Assembly (NCBI RefSeq): GCF_000826085.1
Contig: NZ_CCYM01000003.1
Span: 124,001-188,000, forward strand
Direction of reading: 5' to 3'
Source: Nigerium massiliense
Lineage (GTDB): Bacteria; Actinomycetota; Actinomycetes; Propionibacteriales; Propionibacteriaceae
Length of the DNA: 64,000 nucleotides
A program made the position numbers and the translations under genes. The notes under the pieces are model-generated. The model did not search any database, was not told where the DNA came from, and saw nothing but the letters and a program-made list of their open reading frames with translations. Within the stretch, counting starts at the first letter, position 1; every line of letters starts with the position of its first letter. Shown piece by piece: positions 33,546 to 45,393 of the stretch.

Positions 33546-34691
33546 GTGGCCGACTACCGATACTACCTTGACTACGCCGCGAGCGCTCCCTTGCGCCCCG
33601 AGGTGGGCGTGGCGATGGCAGCCGTCGCGGCACGCGCGGGTAACCCGAGTTCGCTGCACGGGTCCGGGCGCGTCGCCCGCGCGGCGCTGGAGGGTGCGCG
33701 CGAGCAGGTGGCTGCGGCCGTCGGCGCCCTGCCCGCCGAGGTGGTGTTCACCTCCGGCGGCACGGAGGCCGACAACATCGCGGTGCTGGGCGGGGTGTCC
33801 TCGGCTTGGGCACGCGAGGCGGGCCGGACTCGGCTGGTGACGACGTCCGTCGAGCACCCGGCCGTGGCCGAGGCTGCGACGACGCTGGCGGACCGCACCC
33901 GCGTCGTCGGGGTGGACGACGCCGGCCGCCTCGACGAGGGGGAGTGGATGGACGCTCTCGACGGGTCCGTGGCGGTGGCGTCGGCGATGTGGGCGAACAA
34001 CGAGACCGGCGTGATCTTCGACGTGGCGTCCCTGGCGGAGGCCGCGCACCGCGCCGGGGCGTGGGCGCACAGCGACGGCGTCCAGGCGCTGGGGCACGTG
34101 CCCGTCTCGTTCGCCGACTCCGGCCTCGATCTGCTGAGCCTGTCCGCGCACAAGGTCGGCGGCCCGGTCGGGGTCGGGGCCCTGGTCGTGCGCCGCGGCC
34201 TTGAGCCGGCGCCGGTGATGTACGGCGGGGGGCAGGAGCGCAAGCTGCGCTCGGGGACCGTCTCCGTCGCGCTGGCGGTCGGGTTCGCCGCGGCCGCCGA
34301 ACTGGCCGTCGCCGAGCTGGCGGCCGAGGCGTCCAGGATCGGGGGGTTGCGGGAGCGCGTCGTCGCGGCGATCTCGGGCATCGAGGGGGCGCGCGTCAAC
34401 GGAGAGGGGACGTCCCCGGCGATCTGCAACGCGACCTTCGCCGGGCTCCGCGCCGACGACCTGCTGCTCATGCTGGACGCCGCCGGCGTCGACTGCTCCA
34501 CCGGCTCGGCCTGCACCGCCGGCGTCCACCGGCCCAGCGAGGTGCTGCTGGCGATGGGCCGCAGCGAGGCCGACGCGTCGGCGTCCGTGCGATTCTCGTT
34601 CGGCTGGGCCACGACCGACGACGACGTCGAGGCGCTGGTCGGCGCGTTGCCGGACGCCGTGGGGCGCGCGCGGGCCGCGTACGCCTGGTAA
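33546..34691 (+). CDS. Cysteine desulfurase (NifS/IscS-like)
   Basis: A PLP enzyme that takes sulfur from cysteine and passes it on as persulfide. It has 381 residues with the PLP lysine Lys203 in SLSAHKVGGPVG and the catalytic Cys323 in STGSACTAG. GTG 33546 follows AGGAGG closely. The next gene encodes the tRNA thiouridylase MnmA, a direct sulfur acceptor, and mycobacteria have the same pair. It therefore probably serves tRNA thiolation rather than general Fe-S assembly (inference). Confidence 0.95.
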   Translation: MADYRYYLDYAASAPLRPEVGVAMAAVAARAGNPSSLHGSGRVARAALEGAREQVAAAVGALPAEVVFTSGGTEADNIAVLGGVSSAWAREAGRTRLVTTSVEHPAVAEAATTLADRTRVVGVDDAGRLDEGEWMDALDGSVAVASAMWANNETGVIFDVASLAEAAHRAGAWAHSDGVQALGHVPVSFADSGLDLLSLSAHKVGGPVGVGALVVRRGLEPAPVMYGGGQERKLRSGTVSVALAVGFAAAAELAVAELAAEASRIGGLRERVVAAISGIEGARVNGEGTSPAICNATFAGLRADDLLLMLDAAGVDCSTGSACTAGVHRPSEVLLAMGRSEADASASVRFSFGWATTDDDVEALVGALPDAVGRARAAYAW

Positions 34692-34720
34692 CGGCGCAGC
34701 CCCGCGGACGGCCCCTCGCC

Positions 34721-34726
34721 TAGACT
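34721..34726 (+). promoter_or_regulatory. Possible -10 box for mnmA
   Basis: TAGACT, 84 bases before the mnmA ATG. The leader between contains a GGCCG/CGGCC hairpin. No good -35 is seen; read-through from the cysteine desulfurase gene is also likely. Confidence 0.4.
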
Positions 34727-34810
34727 GGCGCATCGGTCGGGCGGGGCACTGCCGCGACCGGGAGATCAAGGCTGGGCCGTCGAGGCGGCCGCGAAGAGAA
34801 GGGGAAGCCG

Positions 34811-35902
34811 ATGCGGGTGCTGGTCGCGATGTCGGGCGGGGTCGATTCCGCGGTGGCGGCCGCGCGGATGGTCGACGCGGGCCACGACGTCACGGGAGTC
34901 CACCTGGCGCTGAGCAAGAACCCGCAGTCGTTCCGCACCGGAGCGCGCGGCTGCTGCTCGCTGGAGGACTCCCACGACGCGCGCCGCGCCGCCGACATGC
35001 TCGGCATCCCGTTCTACGTGTGGGACCTCTCCGACCGGTTCAAGGCCGACGTCGTCGACGACTTCCTCGCCGAGTACGAGGCCGGGCGCACGCCCAACCC
35101 GTGCCTGCGCTGCAACGAGAAGATCAAGTTCGCCGCGGTGCTGGAGCGCGGCGTCGCGCTGGGCTTCGACGCCATCGCCACGGGCCACTACGCGAGGGTG
35201 ACGCGCGTCGGCGACGAGGTGCAGCTGCGCCGCGCGACCGATGCGGCCAAGGACCAGAGCTACGTGCTGGGCGTCCTCAACCAGGAGCAGTTGCGCCGCT
35301 CGCTGTTCCCGCTGGCGGGCACCGAGAAGCCACAGGTGCGCGCCGAGGCCGCCGAGCGCGGGCTCTACGTGGCGAAGAAGCCCGACAGCCACGACATCTG
35401 CTTCATCCCCGACGGCGACACCGCCGGCTACCTCAACCGCCACCTCGGCGAGGCCGACGGCGACATCGTCGACGAGTCCGGGGCCGTCGTCGGGCGCCAC
35501 ACCGGCAGCCACCAGTTCACGGTGGGGCAGCGGCGCGGGCTGCGGCTGGGCACGCCCGCCGCGGACGGCCAGCCCCGCTACGTGCTGGGCATCTCGCCGG
35601 TGGCGAACACGGTGACCGTCGGCCCGCGGGAGTCGCTGACGGTGCGGTCGATGGAGTGCATCCGGCCGACCTGGACGGGCAGCGCCCGCTCCGGCTCGTG
35701 GCGTGGCCTGGTGCAGGTGCGCGCCCACGGCGCCGCGATGCCGGCCTCGATCACCGCCGACGGCGACCGCGTCCGCGTCGAGCTGGACGAACCCGCCCAC
35801 GGCATCGCGCCCGGCCAGGCCGCCGTGCACTACGAGGGCGACCTGGTGATCGGGGCGGCCACCATCGCGGCGACCGAGGGTGCCGGGCGGGCGGCCGCGT
35901 GA
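34811..35902 (+). CDS. mnmA: tRNA-specific 2-thiouridylase MnmA
   Basis: Makes 2-thiouridine at U34 of Lys, Glu and Gln tRNAs using ATP and persulfide sulfur. It has 363 residues: PP-loop [12 protein letters not shown] at the N-terminus, catalytic Cys98 in [12 protein letters not shown], persulfide Cys197 in [11 protein letters not shown], and a C-terminal beta barrel. Preceded by GGGGAA as ribosome site. The stop overlaps the GTG start of the MetE-like gene. Confidence 0.97.
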   Translation: MRVLVAMSGGVDSAVAAARMVDAGHDVTGVHLALSKNPQSFRTGARGCCSLEDSHDARRAADMLGIPFYVWDLSDRFKADVVDDFLAEYEAGRTPNPCLRCNEKIKFAAVLERGVALGFDAIATGHYARVTRVGDEVQLRRATDAAKDQSYVLGVLNQEQLRRSLFPLAGTEKPQVRAEAAERGLYVAKKPDSHDICFIPDGDTAGYLNRHLGEADGDIVDESGAVVGRHTGSHQFTVGQRRGLRLGTPAADGQPRYVLGISPVANTVTVGPRESLTVRSMECIRPTWTGSARSGSWRGLVQVRAHGAAMPASITADGDRVRVELDEPAHGIAPGQAAVHYEGDLVIGAATIAATEGAGRAAA

Positions 35903-36873
35903 GCGGCGTCGCCGCGCTCGGCTCGCTGCCGGGCACGGACGCCGGGGCCGCCGTCCGGCTGATGTTCGAGGCGACGCCCGACCTTCCGTGCCTGCCCGAG
36001 CTGCCCGCGCGCGGCCCGTGGGCCGGGATGATCGGCCGTTCGTGCGCGCTGCTCTCCGGCCTGGCCACCGAACTCAGCGCCGGACAGTGGAAGCTCGCCC
36101 CGACCGCCGGCATCGACGCCCGCCGCGCCCGGGCCACCCTGCGCGACGACCTCGACGTCCTCGAAGAGAACGCCCAAGGCTACGAGGGCCCCTTCAAGAT
36201 CCAGGTCGCGGGGCCGTGGACGCTCGCCGCGGCCCTGTTCCGGCCGCTCGGCGGGCGCGTCCTGGGCGACCGCGGCGCCCGGCGCGACGTCGGCCAGTCG
36301 CTTGCCGCCGGGGTGGCGGACCTGCTCGGCGAGCTGCGCCGCCGGCTGCCGGGGCTGGACGTCCGGCTGCAGGTCGACGAGCCGTCCCTGCCCGCCGTCC
36401 TGACCGGAGCCGTCCCGACCGAGGGCGGCTACTTTCGGCACCGCCGTGTGGAGGCGCCCGAGGTGGCCGAGACCCTCGCCGCGTTCGGCGCGCTGACCCC
36501 GGGATCCGTGGCGCACTGCTGTGCGGCGGGCGTCCCGGTGGAATTGCTGACCCACCCCGGGCGCGACGGAGCGGGCTTCGCCGGCATCAGCCTGGACGCC
36601 GCGCTCGTCGGCGACCTCGACCCGATCGCGGACGCCGTCGAGCGGGGGATCGACCTGTTCTGGGGCGTCACCTCCGCGCCGGAGCCCGCGAACGCGCTGA
36701 CCGGCCGGGTGCTGGCGGAGCTGCGCCCGCTGGAGCTGGGAGAGACGCTGGCCGACCGGCTCTGGCTGACGCCCTCGTGTGGGTTGGCGGGGCTCTCCGC
36801 GCCGGACGTCACCCGCGTCCTCTCCGCGCTGCGCACCGCGTCCGACGAGGTGCAGGACGCGCTGCGGAGCTGA
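35899..36873 (+). CDS. MetE C-terminal-domain-like protein (UROD/MetE family)
   Basis: A 324-residue protein that resembles the C-terminal catalytic barrel of cobalamin-independent methionine synthase and lacks the N-terminal half. Candidate zinc ligands are His206 and Cys208 in VAHCCAAG and Cys294 in TPSCGLAG. A homologue sits next to ligA in mycobacteria too. Archaeal short MetE proteins use methylcobamide proteins as methyl donor, but the activity of this actinobacterial group is not established. GTG 35899 overlaps the mnmA stop as GTGA. Confidence 0.85.
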   Translation: MSGVAALGSLPGTDAGAAVRLMFEATPDLPCLPELPARGPWAGMIGRSCALLSGLATELSAGQWKLAPTAGIDARRARATLRDDLDVLEENAQGYEGPFKIQVAGPWTLAAALFRPLGGRVLGDRGARRDVGQSLAAGVADLLGELRRRLPGLDVRLQVDEPSLPAVLTGAVPTEGGYFRHRRVEAPEVAETLAAFGALTPGSVAHCCAAGVPVELLTHPGRDGAGFAGISLDAALVGDLDPIADAVERGIDLFWGVTSAPEPANALTGRVLAELRPLELGETLADRLWLTPSCGLAGLSAPDVTRVLSALRTASDEVQDALRS

Positions 36874-36936
36874 GTCCTGGACGAAAGTTCCGTCTCATCG
36901 GCGGGTCGGCCAGTGGCGTGAGCTTCGGCCAGCGCC

Positions 36937-36942
36937 TAGAGT
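36937..36942 (+). promoter_or_regulatory. -10 box of the cysteine leader ORF
   Basis: TAGAGT, followed by 7 bases and then ATG 36950. The spacing predicts transcription starting at the ATG. No consensus -35 is seen around 36914-36919. Confidence 0.6.
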
Positions 36943-36949
36943 CGGGCCC

Positions 36950-37039
36950 ATGCAGAGGACAGGCGGAGCGACGTTCGTGTCGTCCGCCGTGCCCCTGGGC
37001 TGTTGTCGGTGTTGTCGCTGGAGCGACGCTCGCCTCTGA
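36950..37039 (+). CDS. Putative cysteine leader peptide (polycysteine sORF)
   Basis: A 29-codon ORF ending in PLGCCRCCRWSDARL. Cys codons are at 37001, 37004, 37010 and 37013, all TGT, although TGC dominates in this genome. There is no ribosome site, and a -10 box sits 7 bases upstream, so translation should be leaderless. GTCGCT (37014-37019), overlapping the last Cys and the next Arg codons, can pair with AGCGAC at 36967-36972 or with AGCGAC at 37022-37027, two mutually exclusive structures. Leaderless polycysteine ORFs act as cysteine-responsive attenuators in mycobacteria. Here the regulated gene would be the 74-residue ORF downstream. Confidence 0.6.
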   Translation: MQRTGGATFVSSAVPLGCCRCCRWSDARL

Positions 37040-37060
37040 CACGCCCGGACGGGTTGTGCG

Positions 37061-37077
37061 GGGTGAGCCCATCACCC
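37061..37077 (+). promoter_or_regulatory. Hairpin between the cysteine leader and the downstream gene
   Basis: GGGTGA (37061-37066) and TCACCC (37072-37077) form a perfect 6-base-pair stem with a 5-base loop, 20 bases before the ribosome site AGGAG at 37097-37101. There is no T run, so it may act in attenuation or translation control rather than as a classic terminator. Confidence 0.45.
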
Positions 37078-37107
37078 ACCACACCACCCACAGTCCAGGA
37101 GCACGTC

Positions 37108-39463
<2,356 letters not shown>

Positions 39464-39468
39464 CCGCC

Positions 39469-39669
39469 GTGGACGGACTCGACAGCGACCTCGACCTGAA
39501 CGGCCAGGCGTCTCCGCGCGTCCTGCCGCAGATCGGCGAGTGGGGCGCCACGGGCGTCCCGACGACGTCGGCCAAGCTGCGCCAGGTGTGGCTGACCGTG
39601 ATCGTCCTCGTCGCCGTCGTCGTCGCGCTCGTCTGTCTGGGTTTCTTCGCCTGGACGCAACTGCGCTGA
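39469..39669 (+). CDS. Small single-pass membrane protein
   Basis: A 66-residue product with a polar, acidic N-terminus (DGLDSDLDLNGQASP) and one C-terminal membrane helix (VWLTVIVLVAVVVALVCLGFFAW). It begins 5 bases after ligA and has a leaderless-type TAGGCT box. I know no function. The clean tail-anchored layout and frame composition support a real gene. Confidence 0.6.
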   Translation: MDGLDSDLDLNGQASPRVLPQIGEWGATGVPTTSAKLRQVWLTVIVLVAVVVALVCLGFFAWTQLR

Positions 39670-39731
39670 TCGAACCCCGCGGAGTCAGCCGCGGCCTGGC
39701 CCGATCGGGCGCTACGCCCGTCGGGACGGCG

Positions 39732-40361
39732 TCAGCTGACGTTGGTCAGCGCGGCCAGGTGGCTCAGGCGGGCGAGCTCCGACTTCAGGAACTCGGGGCC
39801 GCCGTTGCGGCCCAGCACCACCGAGTGCGCGCCGTAGCGCACCGGGGCGATCGCCAGCAGCGTGTCGTTCCAGTGGGGCAACCAGCCGTCGGGCAACTCG
39901 CGCGCGCTGAGCGTGGTGAGGTCACCCAGCACGTCCACCTGCTCGTCCGTCAGGTCGGGCGCCAACTCGGAGCGATGCAGGACGGTGCCGCGGTCGCGGT
40001 CGACCATCAGCGCCCACGTCACGTGGAACGTCTGCGGCGCCGCGTCGACGAGGATCCGCTCGGCCTCGCCCGGGTGCTCGCTCATGTCGTTCAGCACGTC
40101 GACGTCGGCCAGGAGGCCCCACGTCTCCGGGTAGTACGACAGCCAGAGCACCTCGACATCGGGGATGTTGCGGCACGCGGTCACCAGGCTGTCGGCGAGC
40201 GCGCCCGCCGGCAGGTGCAGCATGAAGTCGTCGATGGCGTAGCCCTCGAACTTCTCCACGATCTCCACCGCGACGATGTCGGCCGATACCGTGCCCAGGG
40301 CGCTCGCGACCGCCCCGAGGGAACCGGGACGGTCGGGCAGCGCGACACGCATCAAGAACAC
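39732..40361 (-). CDS. ACT-domain protein
   Basis: A 209-residue protein with an N-terminal ACT domain ([21 protein letters not shown], then DIVAVEIVE) and a C-terminal domain of unknown type. ACT domains usually bind amino acids and regulate metabolism, but no ligand is established for this actinobacterial family, whose mycobacterial member also lies between ligA and gatC. GTG 40361 is taken as start; ATG 40352 is the alternative. TTGACG at about 18 bases from CAAGAC, 7 bases before the GTG, suggests a leaderless promoter. Confidence 0.82.
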   Translation of the reverse strand: MFLMRVALPDRPGSLGAVASALGTVSADIVAVEIVEKFEGYAIDDFMLHLPAGALADSLVTACRNIPDVEVLWLSYYPETWGLLADVDVLNDMSEHPGEAERILVDAAPQTFHVTWALMVDRDRGTVLHRSELAPDLTDEQVDVLGDLTTLSARELPDGWLPHWNDTLLAIAPVRYGAHSVVLGRNGGPEFLKSELARLSHLAALTNVS

Positions 40362-40447
40362 TTCACCAGTCTTGCCCAGTCCCCACCGGGATCGTCAAAC
40401 CGACCACGACGTAGGACATCGTCGCCGGGACGCCTCGGCGCGGGCCC

Positions 40448-40453
40448 TAGGAT
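40448..40453 (+). promoter_or_regulatory. -10 box of gatCAB
   Basis: TAGGAT, followed by a leader of about 30 bases with AAGGAG at 40474-40479, 7 bases before GTG 40487. Unlike many genes here, gatC has an ordinary ribosome site. Confidence 0.5.
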
Positions 40454-40486
40454 GGGTCGAGCCTTCGATCGACAAGGAGCACAACC

Positions 40487-40783
40487 GTGGCTTTGAGCCC
40501 CACCGATGTCGCGCGGCTGGCAGGCCTCGCGCGCATCCACCTCACGGCCGAGGAGTTGGAGCGCATGGCGCCCCAGCTCGACGTCATCCTCGACGCCGTC
40601 GCCGAGGTCTCGCAGGTCGCGACCCACGACGTCCCGCCGATGTCGCACGCGCTGCCGCTGACCAACGTGTTCCGCGCCGACGAGGTGCGGCCCAGCCTGA
40701 GCGCCGAGGCCGTCCTCGCGGCGGCGCCGGACGTCGAGGAGAACCGCTTCCGCGTTCCGCGGATCCTGGGGGAGGGCGCATGA
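40487..40783 (+). CDS. gatC: Glutamyl/aspartyl-tRNA amidotransferase subunit C
   Basis: The small belt subunit that stabilises GatA-GatB. The 98 residues contain the typical [24 protein letters not shown] start and the C-terminal [24 protein letters not shown] segment. The stop overlaps the gatA start. The complex converts Glu-tRNA(Gln) to Gln-tRNA(Gln) and/or Asp-tRNA(Asn) to Asn-tRNA(Asn). Confidence 0.96.
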   Translation: MALSPTDVARLAGLARIHLTAEELERMAPQLDVILDAVAEVSQVATHDVPPMSHALPLTNVFRADEVRPSLSAEAVLAAAPDVEENRFRVPRILGEGA

Positions 40784-42315
40784 ACCGGCTGGAGATCCTG
40801 CGGGCCACCGCCGCTGAGCTGGGCGCGGCGATCGCGGCCCGCACCGTGACGTCGGTGGAGGTCACGCGCGCTTTCCTCGACCAGATCGAGGCCGTCGACG
40901 GTCGGGTCCACGCCTTCCTGCACGTGGACGCCGCGGGCGCGCTCGCCCAGGCTGCCGCGATCGACGAGCGGCTGGACGGCGGGGAGAAGCTCGGCCCGCT
41001 GGCCGGCGTCCCGCTCGCGCTGAAGGACATCTTCTGCCAGGAGGGGATCCCGACCACGGCCGGGTCGAAGACGCTGGAGGGCTGGCGTCCGCCCTACGAC
41101 GCGACCGTCACGCGCCGGTTGCAGGAGGCCGGCATCGTCATCCTCGGCAAGACCAACATGGACGAGTTCGCGATGGGCAGCTCGACCGAGAACTCCGCCT
41201 ACGGTCCCACGCACAACCCGTGGGACCTCGACCGCATCCCCGGCGGATCCGGCGGCGGCTCCGCGGCGTCCCTGGCGGCGTTCGAGGCGCCGTTGGCGAT
41301 GGGCACCGACACCGGAGGCTCCATCCGCCAGCCCGGCGCCGTCACGGGCACTGTCGGGGTGAAGCCGACCTACGGCGGGACGTCGCGCTACGGCGTCATC
41401 GCCATGGCGTCCAGCCTCGACCAGCCCGGACCGTGCGCGCGCACGGTCCTCGACGCCGCGCTGCTGCACGAGGTGATCGCCGGGCACGACCCGGCCGACT
41501 CGACGTCCATCGACGCCCCGGTGCCGCCGGTCGTCGAGGCGGCGCGGTCCGGCGACGTGACGGGCCTGCGCATCGGCATCGTGACCGAGCTCGGCGGCGA
41601 GGGCTACGCGCCCGGGGTCGAGCAGCGGTTCCGCGAGGCGCTCGACCTGCTGCGCGAGGCGGGCGCCGAGATCGTCGAGGTGTCGTGCCCGCACTTTCGC
41701 TACGCGCTGGGTGCCTACTACCTGATCATGCCGAGCGAGGTCTCTAGTAACCTGGCCCGCTACGACGCCATGCGCTACGGCCTGCGCGTCGGCGACGACG
41801 GCGCGCGCAGCACCGAAGAGGTGATGAGCCTGTCCCGGGCGGCCGGCTTCGGGGACGAGGTGAAGCGCCGCATCATGCTCGGCACGTACGCGCTGAGCTC
41901 GGGCTATTACGACGCCTACTACGGGTCGGCGCAACGCGTCCGCACGCTCATCGACCAGGACTTCGACGCCGCGTTCCAGGACGTGGACGTGCTCGTCTCG
42001 CCGGCCACGCCCACCACGGCGTTCAAGCTGGGCGAGCGGGTCGCCGACCCGCTCGCGATGTACAAGTCCGACCTGTGCACGATCCCGTCGAACATGGCGG
42101 GCAACGCGGCCGGGTCGTTCCCCTGCGGGCTGGCGCCCGAGGACGGCCTTCCGGTCGGCTTCCAGGTCATGGCCCCGCCGCTGGCCGACGATCGGGTCTA
42201 CCGGGTCGGCGCGGCGCTCGAGCGCAAGCTCGCCGAGCGCTGGGGAACGGGGACGCTCACCGACCAACTGGCGGACGGCGAAGCCGGCGCCTACCTGAAC
42301 CTGAAGGAGGCCTGA
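40780..42315 (+). CDS. gatA: Glutamyl/aspartyl-tRNA amidotransferase subunit A
   Basis: The amidase that releases ammonia from glutamine. It has 511 residues with the Ser-cis-Ser-Lys triad: Lys82 in ALKDIF, Ser157 in [10 protein letters not shown], and nucleophile Ser181 in [13 protein letters not shown] 40780 overlaps the gatC stop (ATGA) and follows GGGGGAGGG. gatB starts one base after its stop. Confidence 0.97.
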   Translation: MNRLEILRATAAELGAAIAARTVTSVEVTRAFLDQIEAVDGRVHAFLHVDAAGALAQAAAIDERLDGGEKLGPLAGVPLALKDIFCQEGIPTTAGSKTLEGWRPPYDATVTRRLQEAGIVILGKTNMDEFAMGSSTENSAYGPTHNPWDLDRIPGGSGGGSAASLAAFEAPLAMGTDTGGSIRQPGAVTGTVGVKPTYGGTSRYGVIAMASSLDQPGPCARTVLDAALLHEVIAGHDPADSTSIDAPVPPVVEAARSGDVTGLRIGIVTELGGEGYAPGVEQRFREALDLLREAGAEIVEVSCPHFRYALGAYYLIMPSEVSSNLARYDAMRYGLRVGDDGARSTEEVMSLSRAAGFGDEVKRRIMLGTYALSSGYYDAYYGSAQRVRTLIDQDFDAAFQDVDVLVSPATPTTAFKLGERVADPLAMYKSDLCTIPSNMAGNAAGSFPCGLAPEDGLPVGFQVMAPPLADDRVYRVGAALERKLAERWGTGTLTDQLADGEAGAYLNLKEA

Positions 42316-42316
42316 C

Positions 42317-43807
42317 ATGGACGAGGTCCTCGACTACGACGACGTGATGGCCGACTACGACGCCGTGCTCGGACTGGAGGTGCACGTCGAGCTGAACACC
42401 GCGTCCAAGATGTGGTGTGGCTGCACGACAGCCTTCGGCGGCGAGCCGAACACCCACACCTGCCCGGTGTGCCTGGGGCTGCCGGGCTCGCTGCCGGTGG
42501 TGAACGGCAAGGCCGTCGAGTCGGCGATCCGCATCGGGCTCGCGCTCAACTGCGAGATCGCCGAGTGGTGCCGGTTCGCGCGGAAGAACTACTTCTACCC
42601 GGACATGCCGAAGGACTACCAGATCTCCCAGTACGACGAGCCGCTGTGCTTCGACGGGCACGTCGACGTCGAGGTGGACGGACAGACGTACCGCATCGAC
42701 ATCGAGCGCGTGCACATGGAGGAGGACGCCGGCAAGCTGACGCACGTCGGCGGCGCCACCGGACGCATCCAGGGCGCCGACCACTCGTTGCTCGACTACA
42801 ACCGGGCGGGCGTCCCGCTGATGGAGATCGTCACGAAGCCGGTGCGCGGGCTGGGCGACAAGGCGCCCGAGGTCGGCCGGGCCTACATGGCGCTGCTGCG
42901 CGACCTGATGCGGGCGCTCGACGTCTCCGAGGCGCGGATGGAGCGCGGCAACATGCGCTGCGACGCCAACGTGTCGCTGATGCCGAAGGGCGCCGCTGAG
43001 CTCGGGACGCGCACTGAGACGAAGAACGTGAACTCGCTCCGCTCGGTGGAGAACGCGCTGCGCTACGAGATCCGCCGCCAGGGCGCGGTTCTGGCCTCCG
43101 GGGGGCGGGTCAAGCAGGAGACGCGCATGTGGCAGGAGGACGGCGGCGTCACCACGGCCGGGCGATCCAAGGAGCAGGCCGAGGACTACCGCTACTTCCC
43201 TGAGCCCGACCTCGTGCCGGTCGCGCCGAGCCGCGAATGGGTCGAGGAGCTGCGTGCGTCGTTGCCCGAGCCGCCCGCCCAGCGACGCGAGCGCCTGGCC
43301 GGCGAGTGGGGCTTCAGCGAACTGGAGATGCGCGACGCGGACGCCGCAGGGGCCATCGACCTCATCGAGGCCACCGTCGCCGCGGGGACGACGCCCCAGG
43401 CCGCCCGCAAGTGGTGGCTGGGCGAGTTGGCGCGGCGCGCGAACGAGTCGGGCCTCGAGCTGGACGAGGTCGCGATGGCGCCGGCGCAGGTCGCTGAGCT
43501 GCAGAGGCTGCTGGACGCCAAGACGATCAACGACGGGCTGGCCCGCAAGGTGATCGAGGGCGTCCTGGCGGGCGAGGGTTCCCCGGCCGAGGTCGTGGAC
43601 GCCCGCGGTCTGGCGATCGTCTCCGACGACGGTGCGCTGGCCGAGGCGGTCGATCGCGCGCTGGCGGCCAACGCGGACGCCGCCGCGAAGGTGCGCGACG
43701 GCAAGGTTCAGGCGGTCGGCGCCCTCATCGGCGCGGTCATGCGCGAGATGAAGGGCAAGGCCGACGCGGCGGCCGTCCGCGAGCTCATCATGACCAAGCT
43801 GGGCTGA
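42317..43807 (+). CDS. gatB: Glutamyl/aspartyl-tRNA amidotransferase subunit B
   Basis: The kinase/transamidase subunit that activates the misacylated tRNA. It has 496 residues: the N-terminal catalytic cradle ([20 protein letters not shown], zinc [24 protein letters not shown]) and the C-terminal helical and YqeY-like tail domain ([10 protein letters not shown]). In mycobacteria pfkA lies between gatA and gatB; here gatCAB is contiguous. Confidence 0.97.
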   Translation: MDEVLDYDDVMADYDAVLGLEVHVELNTASKMWCGCTTAFGGEPNTHTCPVCLGLPGSLPVVNGKAVESAIRIGLALNCEIAEWCRFARKNYFYPDMPKDYQISQYDEPLCFDGHVDVEVDGQTYRIDIERVHMEEDAGKLTHVGGATGRIQGADHSLLDYNRAGVPLMEIVTKPVRGLGDKAPEVGRAYMALLRDLMRALDVSEARMERGNMRCDANVSLMPKGAAELGTRTETKNVNSLRSVENALRYEIRRQGAVLASGGRVKQETRMWQEDGGVTTAGRSKEQAEDYRYFPEPDLVPVAPSREWVEELRASLPEPPAQRRERLAGEWGFSELEMRDADAAGAIDLIEATVAAGTTPQAARKWWLGELARRANESGLELDEVAMAPAQVAELQRLLDAKTINDGLARKVIEGVLAGEGSPAEVVDARGLAIVSDDGALAEAVDRALAANADAAAKVRDGKVQAVGALIGAVMREMKGKADAAAVRELIMTKLG

Positions 43808-43852
43808 TCTACCCGCGACGCCACGGCGCCGCGCCGAGGGGGAGGGGTGCGC

Positions 43853-44995
43853 ATGGACCGATCCGTGGGCATCGAGGAGGAACTTCTGCTGGTTGACCCG
43901 GCGAGCGGCGCGCTGGTGCCCGCCGGCGGCCGGGCCCTGCGGCGGCACGTCGCCCGCACCGGCGACGTTGAGGGCTCCGACGTGACCAAGGAACTGTTCC
44001 TGCCGATGATCGAGACCGGCACGGACCCGTGCCACACGCGCGCCGAACTGCTCGCCGACCTCGTCCGGGTGCGCGGGCTGGCGCTGCGGGCCGCCGAGGA
44101 GGCGGGCGCCGCGCTGGTGGCGTCCGGGACCCCGGTGATCGAGCGGGCCGGACGGAGGATGACCCCCGACGAGCGCTACCGGCGGATGGAGGCCGAGTAC
44201 GGCCGCATCGCCCGGGACGCGCTGACCTGCGGCACGCATGTGCATGTCGAGGTGGGCGATGACTTCGACCTGGCCGTCGCCGTGCTCGACCGGCTGCGTC
44301 CGTGGTTGCCGGTGCTGGTCGCGCTCGCGGCGAACTCGCCGTTCTGGGGCGGCGGCGACACCGGGCACGCGAGCTTCCGGTCCCAGGTGTGGCGTCGCTG
44401 GCCGACGGCGGGCCAGGCCGAGCCGTACGGCGATGCCGCCGGCTACCGGGCCGCCACGCAGGCCCTGCTCGACGCGGGCGCCGGCCTCGACCCCGGGATG
44501 CTCTACCTGGACGCCCGCCTGGCCGCCGGCCTGCCGACCGTGGAGATCCGCGTCGCGGACGTCTGCCTCGACCTGCGCGACACCCTCACCGTGGCGGTGC
44601 TGTGCCGTGGCCTGGTGGACGCCGCCGTCGCCGACCTGCACGCCGGACGTCCCGTGCCGGACGTGCGCTCGGACCTGCTGCACGCCGCGCACTGGCGCGC
44701 CGGCCGCTACGGGCTCGGCGGCGAACTGGTGCATCCGGTGACCGGACGGTTGGCGTCCGCGCGCGATGTGCTGGGGGCGACCCTCGACCGGGTGCGCGAC
44801 CACCTCGCGCCGGGGGACGCCGACTGGCTCCGGTCCTCGCTCGATCGCGTCCTGGCCGACGGCACCGGGGCGGACGCGCAGCGTGCCGCCGCCGCGTCCG
44901 CTTCGGGTGACCTCAGCGCCGTGGTGCGGGTGCTGGCCGAGCGCACCCGCGTCCTCAGCTGGCCGACAGAAGCTCCCGCCGCCCCATCAGCGTGA
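43853..44995 (+). CDS. Carboxylate-amine ligase, YbdK/EgtA-like (GCS2 family)
   Basis: A 380-residue member of the glutamate-cysteine ligase type 2 family: SVGIEEELLLVDPASG at the start, TRAELLADL, CGTHVHVEV near residue 125, LAANSPFWGG and PTVEIRVADVC. Such enzymes join a carboxylate to an amine using ATP; some make gamma-glutamylcysteine for ergothioneine, others have unknown substrates. ATG 43853 lies 6 bases after GGGGGAGGGG; GTG 43847 is inside that site. The substrate is not decided by sequence. Confidence 0.85.
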   Translation: MDRSVGIEEELLLVDPASGALVPAGGRALRRHVARTGDVEGSDVTKELFLPMIETGTDPCHTRAELLADLVRVRGLALRAAEEAGAALVASGTPVIERAGRRMTPDERYRRMEAEYGRIARDALTCGTHVHVEVGDDFDLAVAVLDRLRPWLPVLVALAANSPFWGGGDTGHASFRSQVWRRWPTAGQAEPYGDAAGYRAATQALLDAGAGLDPGMLYLDARLAAGLPTVEIRVADVCLDLRDTLTVAVLCRGLVDAAVADLHAGRPVPDVRSDLLHAAHWRAGRYGLGGELVHPVTGRLASARDVLGATLDRVRDHLAPGDADWLRSSLDRVLADGTGADAQRAAAASASGDLSAVVRVLAERTRVLSWPTEAPAAPSA

Positions 44996-45109
44996 CGCCG
45001 CAGGAGTGGAGATAGTCGGCGAAGGCCGGGTTCATCAACAAGCGGGATCCGGCTGGGGCTGCTGGAGAATCCGCTGGCTGATTTCTCGGCCGCCGATCCG
45101 ATCAATGCC

Positions 45110-45340
45110 GTGTTCGGGGCGATGGCGCTCCGCCCGGCGGACGCGGCCACCCGGCGGTACGGCTCGCGGGAGGCGTACCAGGCCGCCTGCGACGCGGTCG
45201 ACGACGCGCTCGAAGAGGCGGGTTACCTGGAGCCGACCGGGCGCCGCCTGCTGCACGCCGTCGAGGACGAACTCTGGGATCGCGCCGTCCTCGGCGCGCC
45301 GGCTCCCCAGGCCACCCCGCAGGAACCGCTCCATTTCTGA
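45110..45340 (+). CDS. Hypothetical protein, start uncertain
   Basis: From GTG 45110 the product has 76 residues (RPADAATRRYGSREAYQAA, then EAGYLEPTGRRLLHAVEDEL). The same frame is open back to the stop of the amine ligase at 44995, and its residues GIRLGLLENPLADFSAADPIN look coding, but no ATG, GTG or TTG starts them. Either the gene begins at 45110, or an upstream part is frame-shifted or lost. I recognise no family. It faces the Nramp-like gene, which ends 54 bases away. Confidence 0.45.
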   Translation: MFGAMALRPADAATRRYGSREAYQAACDAVDDALEEAGYLEPTGRRLLHAVEDELWDRAVLGAPAPQATPQEPLHF

Positions 45341-45393
45341 CGGGGCGCCCCCGGCCGATCCGCCCTCCAGGGACGGAACAAGGGGAGCGGGGC

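Noticed and set aside
44955..45035. 26-residue minus-strand ORF MNPAFADYLHSCGV...
   Set aside because: It overlaps the amine ligase end, has no promoter or ribosome site, and is too short to support, although its codons look reasonable. It could be a gene remnant.
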